From NCBI GenBank assembly GCA_028293765.1, contig JAQGOG010000056.1, positions 1 through 64,000 of the forward strand: 64,000 bases of DNA. Reading direction: 5' to 3'. The position numbers were made by a program, and so were the translations under genes. Below, piece after piece: positions 10,401-19,054 of the stretch; the first letter of the stretch is position 1; every line of letters begins with the position of its first letter. A model generated the notes under the pieces. It worked only from the letters and a program-made list of their open reading frames with translations. It ran no database searches and had not been told where the DNA came from. The stretch comes from Gammaproteobacteria bacterium (GTDB lineage: Bacteria; Pseudomonadota; Gammaproteobacteria; Steroidobacterales; Steroidobacteraceae).

Positions 10401-10688
10401 CAGGTTCTGGATGCAATTCGCCGCACGGGGTTCGGGCTTACGCTCGGCGTGCACAGCCGGCTGGAGAGCGTCGCCGACCACGTCTTCCGCACGGTGCCGG
10501 TGGGTAACACATACGTCAATCGGAACATGATCGGCGCCGTCGTGGGCGTACAGCCGTTCGGCGGCCAAGGACTGTCGGGCACGGGACCAAAGGCTGGCGG
10601 ACCGCACTACCTCCTGCGGTTCGCGACGGAACGGACGCTCACCATCAACACGGTGGCCATCGGCGGCAACGTCGAGCTCCTGTCTTAA
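7488..10688 (+). CDS. putA: Bifunctional proline dehydrogenase / delta-1-pyrroline-5-carboxylate dehydrogenase
   Basis: 1066 aa; PRODH motifs (VSVKLSALEPRY-type, RLVKGAYWDSEIK, FATHNAYT) then ALDH motifs (ISPWNFPLAIFTGQ, FTGSTATA, AETGGVNAMI, GQRCSALR). No evident ribbon-helix-helix N-terminus. Confidence 0.96.
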   Translation: MAGTGAAQRINDRREADRLSVLRDAIRAATLRSEPDAIQEMLSLLARVERRLEGAKNRAIRWVEAARADERPRPFVDSMLEQFPLDSAQGKALMSLAEALLRTPDPRRADQLIAERLAAVRNAGRARVGGTHTGMGSGGGLQSDDLLLRTGFALLGTASRLLPDVANELSGRFSIASLTKPLVAPVVRKALRGSMQMLGQAFIVGETIEAALVRGESHVNLSLCSFDVLGEGARTEEDAQRYFESYARAIEALRAQPEGSVHSRSSISVKLSALEPRYTLLQSARVAERLVPQMLQLARSAARAGIGLTIDAEEADRLDLSLDIVEALARDEETRAWGGLGLAVQAYGRRAPLVLDWVAELARETGRRMTTRLVKGAYWDSEIKRAQERGLPSFPVYTSKAATDASYLVCAQRLFDARDVIYPQFATHNAYTIAAVLELAPAGAEYEFQRLHGMGELLYEAVRADASNLPPVRVYAPVGTHEDLLPYLVRRLLENGANSSFVHQFLNPQVPVEQVVRDPLSALNDSPENTQAPTPIREPRALYGAERANSEGADWGNPAELAALQAELRGSAADVASGGPLVNGKRVRDADAPVVSPTNLLETVGMSRDATEAEITQAMDIAALAQPGWDATPAETRAACLDRAAELLEKRRGQFLRLLVKEAGKTLPDAVAELREAVDFCRYYAVRGRELFAQPQELRGPTGERNLLSLQGRGVFVCISPWNFPLAIFTGQITAALMAGNAVVAKPAPATPLIAHAMTRLVHEAGVPSEILQLTPADGPAFGQVALSHPALAGVAFTGSTATAATINRALANREGPIVPLIAETGGVNAMIVDATALPEQVVDDAITSAFTSAGQRCSALRVIFVQEEIADRVIEMLIGAMKCLVIGDPADLATDVGPVICEAAMLRLRKYASRMRAEADLLYACELDRKHEMGYFVAPHLFQLRALDQLKTEEFGPILHVARYRSNQLPQVLDAIRRTGFGLTLGVHSRLESVADHVFRTVPVGNTYVNRNMIGAVVGVQPFGGQGLSGTGPKAGGPHYLLRFATERTLTINTVAIGGNVELLS

Positions 10689-10899
10689 TTCGCACATTTC
10701 GTCGACGCGTCGCCATTTCCTGGCATCCAGCGCAGTGTGGGGCCTCGCCAAGGCGGGAATTGATTCGCTGGCGCGACGGGTGCGGCAGGACGCGCTCGGA
10801 AACCATGCACTCTAGGAGAGCTCGCTCGAGCGTGGCGCGGCCTTCAGGCGCTCGCAGCGCACGTGTGCGTATCGCCCCGGCATCTCATGACGGCCGGCG

Positions 10900-13038
10900 C
10901 TACGTTGCTTGCCGCAAGTGATTTACCAGCGCGCTGAGCGATTCTAAAGGAGCGGAGCACACGCTTCCTCTGCACACATACGCGACCGCTTTACCACGGG
11001 GCGTCTTGTCAGCGAGCGCCGGCGGCAGCCCGGCCGCATCGGCTGCGATGGCAAGCACCAGGCGTCGCGGCGCATAGAGTTTCGACAGTTCGCCGCGCCA
11101 TGCTTCGATTGCCAATGGCTCGCCGCGGAGAATGACCGTCTCTGGCGGGTTCAACAGTTCTTCCAACGCATTGAGCAAGCTCGTATGCGCATGCGGGTAC
11201 TTCTCCATCAGCGGCAACGCCGCCCTCACGGTCTGCTCGGCGGCCGCCAGATATCGCGTTTCCCCGAGTAGCTGTCCCATGCGCTGCAGAACGAATGCAG
11301 CGATTCCGTTGCCGGCGGGAGTGGCATCGTCGCCGAAGGATTTCGAGCGATGAATGAGTGTCTCGTGATCGTCGGATGTGAAGAAGAAGCCGCCCGCGTC
11401 GGCGTCGGTGAAATGTTGGAGCACGACGTCCAGCAGTTCGCGGGCAAAGGCGAGTTCGTCACTTCTGAACCGCATCTGCTGCAGCTCGAGCACAGCGTCC
11501 GCCAGGTAGGCGTAGTCGTCGAGGTAGGCGTTGAGGTGGGCGCGGCCGTCTTTGTAGGTGGCCAACAGGCGGCCGTTTCGCCACAGGGAGGAGCGGATGA
11601 AGTCGAGTGCCTTCGTAGCGGACTCAACCAGAAGCTCGTGCCCGGGTTTGGACGTAGCCGACGCGGCGAGATCGTCTCGCGCCAAGGCCCGTGCGGCGAT
11701 CGCCATTCCGCGGATCATCAGCGCGTTCCATGAGGTGAGGATCTTGTCGTCGCGTCCCGGCCAGATGCGCTTACTGCGGATCGCGAGGAGTTTGCCGCGA
11801 GCGGATTCGAGCTGCGATTGGACTTCGTCGGGCGTGCGGCCGAGGTTCTTCGCTATCTGCTCGACGGGCTGGAACACATGCAGATGCCACCGAGCCTCGA
11901 AGTTGGGTGCGCGATCGAGCCCGAATCGGGGCTCAAATACGCTGTATTCAGCCTCCGTGAGCGCCTGCCGGACTTCGTCGCGGTCCCAGACGTAGAACTT
12001 GCCTTCGTGGCCCTCGGAGTCGGCGTCGAAGCTCGAGTAGTAACCGCCCTCGGGCGAGTGCATCTCGCGAATCGTCCAGGCAGCTGTTTCGGCGGCGACA
12101 CGCGCATAGAACCCGTCGCCGGTCGCGAGGGCGGCATCCGAGTAAACCGCGAGCAAGGCGCCGTTGTCGTACAGCATCTTCTCAAAGTGCGGAATCATCC
12201 AGTGCTCATCGACGGAATAGCGGCAGAAGCCGCCGCCGAGCTGGTCGTTGATGCCCCCTTCGCCCATCCGCCGCAGAGTCAGGGTGGCCATGTACAACGC
12301 ATGCAGGTCAGGCCCGGGCGCGTTCGCGCTGGCGTGCCAGTCACGCAACAGTCTCTCCAGAGTCTTCGCGTGAGGGAATTTCGGAGCACCGCCGAAGCCC
12401 CCGGAGCGGCTGTCGAACGTCTTCGCAAGCAGCGCGCGCGCGGCCTTCAAGGGCGCATCCGTGAGTTGGGAATCGTTTGCGGCCACCGGTGGGTTGAGGT
12501 CGGCAAACGCCGCCAGCAGCGCATCGTTCTGCGCGCGCAGATCCTTTTCATGGTCGCGATAGTATGCGGCTACCCGCAGCAGCAGGTCCTGGAACGCGGG
12601 TAAGCCGCTGCGCGCCTCGTGCGGAAAGTAAGTGCCGCCGAAAAACGGTGCCTGATCGTCGGGTGTCAAAAACATCGTGAGCGGCCAGCCGCCCGAGCGC
12701 TGTGTCAACATCTGCTGCGCTATCTGGTAGATGCGGTCGATGTCAGGTCGCTCTTCCCGGTCAACTTTGATGTTGATGAAATGTTTGTTTAGAATCTGCG
12801 CCGTGCCCTCATCCTCGAAACTCTCTTCACTGAGACGATGGCACCAATGACACGCACTGTAACCAACACTCAAGTGAATCGGCTTGTTTTCCCGATGTGC
12901 TCGCTCGAGCGCGGCGGCGTTCCAGGCATGCCACTCGACAGGATTGTGGGCGTGTTGTTGTAGGTACGGGCTGGTCTCGCAGATGAGCTGGTTAGTATAT
13001 TTTGGCGTGCCGTCGTCATTGATATGCTTGGTTTTCAT
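10900..13038 (-). CDS. DUF255 / thioredoxin-like domain protein (YyaL/SPATA20 family)
   Basis: [55 protein letters not shown]. Confidence 0.92.
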   Translation of the reverse strand: MKTKHINDDGTPKYTNQLICETSPYLQQHAHNPVEWHAWNAAALERAHRENKPIHLSVGYSACHWCHRLSEESFEDEGTAQILNKHFINIKVDREERPDIDRIYQIAQQMLTQRSGGWPLTMFLTPDDQAPFFGGTYFPHEARSGLPAFQDLLLRVAAYYRDHEKDLRAQNDALLAAFADLNPPVAANDSQLTDAPLKAARALLAKTFDSRSGGFGGAPKFPHAKTLERLLRDWHASANAPGPDLHALYMATLTLRRMGEGGINDQLGGGFCRYSVDEHWMIPHFEKMLYDNGALLAVYSDAALATGDGFYARVAAETAAWTIREMHSPEGGYYSSFDADSEGHEGKFYVWDRDEVRQALTEAEYSVFEPRFGLDRAPNFEARWHLHVFQPVEQIAKNLGRTPDEVQSQLESARGKLLAIRSKRIWPGRDDKILTSWNALMIRGMAIAARALARDDLAASATSKPGHELLVESATKALDFIRSSLWRNGRLLATYKDGRAHLNAYLDDYAYLADAVLELQQMRFRSDELAFARELLDVVLQHFTDADAGGFFFTSDDHETLIHRSKSFGDDATPAGNGIAAFVLQRMGQLLGETRYLAAAEQTVRAALPLMEKYPHAHTSLLNALEELLNPPETVILRGEPLAIEAWRGELSKLYAPRRLVLAIAADAAGLPPALADKTPRGKAVAYVCRGSVCSAPLESLSALVNHLRQAT

Positions 13039-13261
13039 CCGGTTCTCCAGGTCCAGCCTTGGTGGCTGGGGCGTAGGCCGCTCTTCACTGCGGTGCATGT
13101 GGACCTGGGACAGTCCGCATTTCATGGTAAGCGCTTGAGCGCTGGCAGGTGAGCACTGCCTGCAGAATACCGCGAGCGCGGGTTTCGAGTAGAATGCGCC
13201 GTCACCACACCCTCATGTTCCGTCTGCCACCCGCGCTGCTGCTGCGCAGGGATCGAGCGCA

Positions 13262-14461
13262 ATGTCATCCGACGTCTCCATTTTGAAGCTCAAGCGCGGC
13301 GAGGATCGCCGCATCCGCTCCGGTCATCTGTGGATTTTCAGCAATGAGATCGACAACGCCGCCACGCCGCTCACCGGCTTCGCGGCCGGCTCCCTGGCGC
13401 GCGTTTTTTCCGACCGAGACCAGTTTCTCGGCCACGCTTATGTCAATCCGCATGCGTTGATTTGCGCGCGGATCATCGGACGTGATGCCGCGCAGCCGCT
13501 GGATCGTGCGCTGATCGAGCAGCGGCTCAAGATGGCGCTCGCATTGCGCGAGCGACTGAACAGCGAGCCGCATTACCGGTTGGTATTCGGCGAGTCGGAT
13601 CAGTTACCCGGACTGGTGCTCGATCGCTACGGCGACGTGGTGGTGGGGCAGATCGCTACCGCGGGTATGGAAGCCCTCAAGGCCGACGTCGAGGCGGCGA
13701 TCCAGAAGGTGTTGAGCCCGGCCGCCCTGTTCTGGAAGAACGACTCCGGGGCGCGCGACCTCGAGCACCTGCCGCAGTCGACTGAAGTTGCCTTCGGAAC
13801 GGTGCCTGAGCAGATCCAGGTGGTGGAGTCGGGATTGCGTTTTACCGCGCCGCTCGCGGAAGGCCAGAAGACGGGTTGGTTCTACGATCAGACGGCTAAC
13901 CGCCAGCGCCTCATCCGTTACCTGTGGCCGGGAGCACGGGTGCTCGACGTATGCAGCTACGTCGGGGCATGGGCGATCACCGCGCTCCGTAATGGGGCGG
14001 CTTCGGCAAGCTGTATCGACTCGTCGGAAATCGCGCTGGGCTTTGCCCGCCGCAACGCGGAGCAGAACGGTGTGGCGCTCGAGATGATACATGACGACGC
14101 GTTCGATGCGTTGAAGGCGTTGCAGGCGCAGGGCGCTCGGTTCGACGTCGTGATTCTCGACCCACCGGCCTTCATCAAGCGCAAAAAGGACATTCCGCAG
14201 GGGCAAGCGGCCTACCGCAAGCTGAACCAGCTCGCCCTGGGTCTCATCGATGGGGACGGCCTTCTGGTGTCCTGCTCATGCTCCTACCACCTCGCCCCGG
14301 ACGACCTGGTGACGGCGATCCAGCTGGCCGGACGGCATTCGGGCCGCTTCATACAGATCCTGGAGTCGGGCGGGCAGTCGCCCGACCATCCCATCCATCC
14401 GGCAATCCCTGAGACGCGCTATTTAAAGGCGTTCTTCTGCCGCGTGACCCGCGAGCTTTAG
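13262..14461 (+). CDS. Class I SAM-dependent rRNA methyltransferase (RlmI-like, PUA domain)
   Basis: LKLKRGEDRRIRSGHLWIFSNEID; KTGWFYDQTANR; VLDVCSYVGAWA; VILDPPAFIKRKKD; SCSCSYHL. Confidence 0.9.
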   Translation: MSSDVSILKLKRGEDRRIRSGHLWIFSNEIDNAATPLTGFAAGSLARVFSDRDQFLGHAYVNPHALICARIIGRDAAQPLDRALIEQRLKMALALRERLNSEPHYRLVFGESDQLPGLVLDRYGDVVVGQIATAGMEALKADVEAAIQKVLSPAALFWKNDSGARDLEHLPQSTEVAFGTVPEQIQVVESGLRFTAPLAEGQKTGWFYDQTANRQRLIRYLWPGARVLDVCSYVGAWAITALRNGAASASCIDSSEIALGFARRNAEQNGVALEMIHDDAFDALKALQAQGARFDVVILDPPAFIKRKKDIPQGQAAYRKLNQLALGLIDGDGLLVSCSCSYHLAPDDLVTAIQLAGRHSGRFIQILESGGQSPDHPIHPAIPETRYLKAFFCRVTREL

Positions 14462-14476
14462 CTAAACTCCTGCCCC

Positions 14477-15277
14477 ATGCTGCAGTACCCCGGTTTCAAC
14501 CCCATAGCCATCGAAATCGGCCCGGTCAAAGTCCACTGGTACGGGATCATGTACCTGATCGGCTTTGCCGCCGCCTGGTGGTTGGCGCGGATGCGCGCTG
14601 CAAAGCCGCGCTCCACGTGGAAGCCGAACGACGTGGATGACCTCATCTTCTACGCCATGCTCGGGGTGATCCTGGGCGGGCGCATCGGGTACGTGCTGTT
14701 CTACGGGATCGGGTTCTGGGCCAAGGACGTGTGGTACCCCTTGAAGATCTGGGAGGGCGGCATGTCCTTCCACGGGGGGCTGCTCGGGGTGATCGTCGCC
14801 ATTACGCTGTATGCGATCCGGCATCACCGTAACGTCGCTGACGTGTACGATTTCACGGTTCCGCTGCCGACGCTGGGGCTCTTCTTCGGGCGGATCGGCA
14901 ACTTCATCAACGGCGAACTCTGGGGCAAGCCGACGACCGTGCCGTGGGGATTCAACGTGAACGGCCAGGTGCGCCATCCGTCGCAGCTCTATGAAGCGCT
15001 GCTGGAGGGCCTCGTGCTGTTCGTCGTCGTATGGTGGTTCTCGTCCCGCCCGCGGCCCCGGCTCGCGACGTCCGGAGTCTTCCTCCTCGGGTACGGCATC
15101 GCGCGCTTTTTTCTCGAATTCGTGCGCCTGCCCGATGAGCACATCGGTTATCTCGCTGGCGGCTGGCTGACCATGGGGCAGGTGCTGTCCCTCCCCATGA
15201 TCATCACCGGTATCGTGTTCCTTCTTTACGCCTACCGGGTACGAACACCCTCCGGCAACGTCGCCATCGCACAATGA
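14477..15277 (+). CDS. lgt: Prolipoprotein diacylglyceryl transferase
   Basis: [58 protein letters not shown]. Confidence 0.96.
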   Translation: MLQYPGFNPIAIEIGPVKVHWYGIMYLIGFAAAWWLARMRAAKPRSTWKPNDVDDLIFYAMLGVILGGRIGYVLFYGIGFWAKDVWYPLKIWEGGMSFHGGLLGVIVAITLYAIRHHRNVADVYDFTVPLPTLGLFFGRIGNFINGELWGKPTTVPWGFNVNGQVRHPSQLYEALLEGLVLFVVVWWFSSRPRPRLATSGVFLLGYGIARFFLEFVRLPDEHIGYLAGGWLTMGQVLSLPMIITGIVFLLYAYRVRTPSGNVAIAQ

Positions 15278-16068
15278 AGCCCTATCTGGAGCTCATGCGC
15301 CAGATTCGCGACACCGGCGCGCGTAAGGACGACCGCACCGGAACCGGGACGTTGTCGCTTTTCGCGCAGCAGATGCGCTTCGATCTCAAGCAGGGCTTTC
15401 CGCTCGTCACTACGAAGAAGATTCATGTGCGCTCGGTCGTCTACGAGCTGCTGTGGTTTCTTCGCGGCGATACCAACGTTGCGTGGTTACACGAAAACGG
15501 CGTCAGCATCTGGGACGAGTGGGCGGACGAACGCGGCGAGCTCGGGCCGGTATACGGGAAGCAATGGCGCGCATGGCTCGCTCCCGATGGCCGCACGATC
15601 GACCAGATCTCCCAAGCCATCGAGCAACTGCGGCGTAATCCCGATTCGCGCCGGATCATCGTGAGCGCCTGGAACGTGGGCGAGCTCGAGAAAATGGCGT
15701 TGCTGCCCTGTCACGCGTTCTTTCAGTTTTACGTAGCCGGCGGGTGTCTGTCCTGCCAGCTCTACCAGCGCAGCGCCGACATGTTTCTCGGCGTGCCCTT
15801 CAACATCGCCAGTTACGCTCTGCTCACGCACATGTTCGCGCAGCAATGCGACCTCGAGCCGGGCGAGCTCAGCTGGACCGGCGGCGACTGTCACCTGTAT
15901 CTGAATCATCTGCAGCAGGCTGACCTACAGCTCGCGCGCACGCCGTATCCGCTGCCGCGGCTCGCGATCAAGCGGCGTCCGCGCACTATTTTTGAATATG
16001 ACTACGAGGATTTTGAATTCGTGAATTACCAACATCATGCGGCGATCAAGGCGCCGGTGGCGGTCTAG
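15274..16068 (+). CDS. thyA: Thymidylate synthase
   Basis: [58 protein letters not shown]. Confidence 0.97.
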   Translation: MKPYLELMRQIRDTGARKDDRTGTGTLSLFAQQMRFDLKQGFPLVTTKKIHVRSVVYELLWFLRGDTNVAWLHENGVSIWDEWADERGELGPVYGKQWRAWLAPDGRTIDQISQAIEQLRRNPDSRRIIVSAWNVGELEKMALLPCHAFFQFYVAGGCLSCQLYQRSADMFLGVPFNIASYALLTHMFAQQCDLEPGELSWTGGDCHLYLNHLQQADLQLARTPYPLPRLAIKRRPRTIFEYDYEDFEFVNYQHHAAIKAPVAV

Positions 16069-16071
16069 CAC

Positions 16072-16902
16072 ATGGCAAGCAGCAAGCAGGAACAGCAGTC
16101 GCCCCCGCTCGAGGTGCGCGATTCCGAGGTGCATGGCAAAGGGGTGTTCGCCGCGCGCCAGATCAAGAAGGGCGAACGCATCATCGAGTACATCGGCGAG
16201 CGTGTCTCGCACGATGAGGCCGACCGGCGTTACGAGGCGAAGGACGAGAACGACAGTCACACGTTCCTGTTCATCGTCGACTCGAAGACCGTGATCGATG
16301 CCGGCACCGCCGGCAACGAGGCGCGCTTCTTCAACCACTCCTGCGATCCCAACTGCGAGTCGGTGGTCGAGAGTCGTCGCGTGTTCATCGAGGCGCTGCG
16401 CCCCATCGAGCCCGGCGAGGAGATGACGTACGACTACCAGATCTACCGTGAGGACGGCGATCCGGAGAACATAGACGAGATCTTCGCCTGCCGCTGCGGC
16501 TTCCCGCAGTGTCGCGGCACGATGCTCTGGCCGCCCGAGCCCAAGAAGAAGAGCCGCAAGAAGGCCCGGAAAAACGCTGGCGGGAAAGCCAACGGCAAGT
16601 CCGCAGCCGGCGGCAAGCAGAAAAAGAAGAAGGCTGCGCCGGCAAAACGGTCGGCCGCCAGGAAGCGCCCGGTTGGCGGGAAAACGGCCGCAGCGGCCGC
16701 AAAGACGTCTGCCGCCAGGAAGACCTCCGCGGCCGGAAAGAAGTCTGCGGGCGGGAAATCCGCGGCGGGCACGAACTCCAAGGCAGGCAGTCGGTCCGGA
16801 GCGGGCAGCAGAGCCGCTCCCGGCCGCAAAGCCGTGAAGAAATCCGGGTCGGCGCAGAAGTCCGCGTCCAAAGCGGTAAAGAAGTCGGTGCGGCGCCGCT
16901 AG
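16072..16902 (+). CDS. SET-domain protein with Lys/Ala-rich histone H1-like C-terminal tail
   Basis: GKGVFAARQIKKGERIIEYIGE, NEARFFNHSCDPNC, GEEMTYDYQ, post-SET-like CRCGFPQCRGTM, then about 119 aa of K/A/S/G/R-rich sequence. Confidence 0.9.
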   Translation: MASSKQEQQSPPLEVRDSEVHGKGVFAARQIKKGERIIEYIGERVSHDEADRRYEAKDENDSHTFLFIVDSKTVIDAGTAGNEARFFNHSCDPNCESVVESRRVFIEALRPIEPGEEMTYDYQIYREDGDPENIDEIFACRCGFPQCRGTMLWPPEPKKKSRKKARKNAGGKANGKSAAGGKQKKKKAAPAKRSAARKRPVGGKTAAAAAKTSAARKTSAAGKKSAGGKSAAGTNSKAGSRSGAGSRAAPGRKAVKKSGSAQKSASKAVKKSVRRR

Positions 16903-16918
16903 GGGCGCGCCGCATGCC

Positions 16919-18775
16919 ATGAGCCACTCACGCTGGACTCTGTCGACGGTCGTCAGCGCTACCGGTATCGTCTACGGCGATATCGGTACGAGTCCGTTGT
17001 ATGCCCTGGAGCAATCCCTGGTTGCGGCGGGATCGTTCGACCGGGAAGCGGTGTTCGGCGTGTTGTCGCTCATCTTCTGGGCCCTGGCGATCTCCATCAC
17101 CCTGAAGTACGTGACGATCATCATGCGGGCGGACAACGAGGGGGAGGGCGGAATTCTCGCCCTCTTCGCTCTCGCGAAGCGGCGACTCATTGCCGGCAGC
17201 CGCTGGGCGCGGGCGGTAGTGGCGCTGGCCCTTGCCGGCACCGCGTTCTTCTTCTGCGACGCCTTGATCACGCCTGCGATCTCGGTGTTGAGTGCGGTCG
17301 AAGGCATGGAGCTGCTCAATCCGGGCTTCACGCAATATGTGATTCCGGTAACGATCGCCGTGCTGTTCGTGTTGTTCGCTTACCAGCGCCGCGGCACCGC
17401 CCGGGTGGCGAGCCTGTTCGGGCCGGTCATGGTGGTGTGGTTCGCAGTGCTCGCGGTCTCGGGTGCACTCGCGATCGGCCGCAATCCGCACGTGTTGGCC
17501 GCGATGAATCCGGTGTACGGCATCACTCTGCTGGCTCATCGGCCGGGTGTCGCGCTGGCGGTCATCGGCGCGGTGTTTCTGTCGGTCACCGGGGGCGAAG
17601 CCCTTTATGCGGACATGGGACATTTCGGCAAGACTCCTGTGCGCATCGCCTGGTTCGCCATGGTATGGCCAGCCCTCATCATCAACTACTTCGGCCAGGG
17701 CGCGCTGTTGCTCGAAGCGGGCCATGCGATCCCTCATCCTCTGTACCTCCTGGTGCCCCCCGCCGCGCTGCCCTGGATGGTGATTCTCGCAACCATGGCG
17801 ACGGTCATTGCTTCACAGGCCACCATTTCAGGCGCGTTCTCCATGGCGCGCCAGGCGGTGCAGCTCGATCTGTTGCCGCGGATCCGGGTGCTGCAAACCT
17901 CTGCGCAGGAACAGGGTCAGATCTACGTTCCGATCGTCAACTGGCTGGTCTTCGGCGCCGTCGTTGCATTCGTCATAGGCTTCGGTTCGTCGGACGCCCT
18001 CTCAGGCGCCTACGGGGCGGCCGTCGTCGGCACCATGCTCATCACGACGATTCTCGGGTCATTCGTCGCGGCCACTCAATGGAACTGGCCGAAGTGGGCG
18101 GTCGCGGTCCCGTTTGGCCTGATGTTTCTGCTGGACTGCGTGTTTGTCGCGGGCAATCTGACGAAAGTGCCGACGGGCGGCTGGATCCCTCTGACACTGA
18201 GCGCCGTGTTGTTCATGGTGTTCCTGACATGGCGCAGCGGACGCCTGGAGCTGCGGGCGGCGCTGGCAAAGATGGCCGTGCCGCGAAGCGAGCTGGCGAA
18301 GATGATCGCCGGTGCGCACCGTGTTCCCGGTACCGGCGTATTTCTCGCGAGCGATCCTGGTCTCGTGCCGTCCGCCCTGATTCGCAACATCGAGCACAAC
18401 GGCGTCGTGCACGAGCGGGTCATCATTCTGCAGATCGAAATCGCGCACACGCCCAGGCTGGATCCGGTGCGGCGTGTGAGCATCGAGGAGATTCTGCCCT
18501 CGGTCTACTCCATCACCGCGCGCTTCGGCTTCATGGAAACGCCGGACGTAGGCGAAGCTCTGAAGTCCTGCCGTACGCGGGGTCTAAAGGTCTTTACGGA
18601 GGACAGCTCGTTCTTCGTCGGCCGGCATGTGGTACGTGCTCGACCCCTCCCCGGTTTCAAGGGGATGCAGCGGCGCTTCTTCGCCCGGATGCAGCAGCAC
18701 AGCACGCAGGCGGCGGAGTTCTTCCGCATGCCGTTCCGCGGAGTGGTGGTGCTCAATACCGCCGTGGAAATCTGA
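16919..18775 (+). CDS. kup: Low-affinity potassium transporter Kup
   Basis: VSATGIVYGDIGTSPLYALEQSL; VEGMELLNPGF; TGGEALYADMGHFGK. Confidence 0.95.
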   Translation: MSHSRWTLSTVVSATGIVYGDIGTSPLYALEQSLVAAGSFDREAVFGVLSLIFWALAISITLKYVTIIMRADNEGEGGILALFALAKRRLIAGSRWARAVVALALAGTAFFFCDALITPAISVLSAVEGMELLNPGFTQYVIPVTIAVLFVLFAYQRRGTARVASLFGPVMVVWFAVLAVSGALAIGRNPHVLAAMNPVYGITLLAHRPGVALAVIGAVFLSVTGGEALYADMGHFGKTPVRIAWFAMVWPALIINYFGQGALLLEAGHAIPHPLYLLVPPAALPWMVILATMATVIASQATISGAFSMARQAVQLDLLPRIRVLQTSAQEQGQIYVPIVNWLVFGAVVAFVIGFGSSDALSGAYGAAVVGTMLITTILGSFVAATQWNWPKWAVAVPFGLMFLLDCVFVAGNLTKVPTGGWIPLTLSAVLFMVFLTWRSGRLELRAALAKMAVPRSELAKMIAGAHRVPGTGVFLASDPGLVPSALIRNIEHNGVVHERVIILQIEIAHTPRLDPVRRVSIEEILPSVYSITARFGFMETPDVGEALKSCRTRGLKVFTEDSSFFVGRHVVRARPLPGFKGMQRRFFARMQQHSTQAAEFFRMPFRGVVVLNTAVEI

Positions 18776-19054
18776 TCAGGGCCCAGCGCGCCGGCTTTTT
18801 TTGCGACTGCGGTGCCTGCGGGCGTCTAAATTTGCCGACAGTTGCGCGCGGCTTCAATTGGGCATAGACAGGAATCCGGAGCCGGTCCGGCTAATGAGCG
18901 CCGCAGCGGGCGAGCATGGGTCAGACGGGCTCCAGGCAGGCGCAACGCATTGGGCTCCGGGCGTCCGGGAGGGCATCCAGGACCGAGTGAGTCTATATCG
19001 CGTAGCCGGCGGCCGAAGGGTCGTTTTTCGGGTGAAAGGAACGGGGAGGGTTCG

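Noticed and set aside
15925-16920. 331-aa minus-strand ORF opposite the SET gene
   Set aside because: Antisense mirror of a GC-rich coding region, low-complexity (LL/AA/GG/RR-rich). The + strand ORF has clear SET motifs.
18840-19054. Possible riboswitch in the long leader of the S8 protease gene
   Set aside because: Leader is ~280 nt from kup but I could not match a known riboswitch core such as GEMM by eye. A covariance-model search would be needed.
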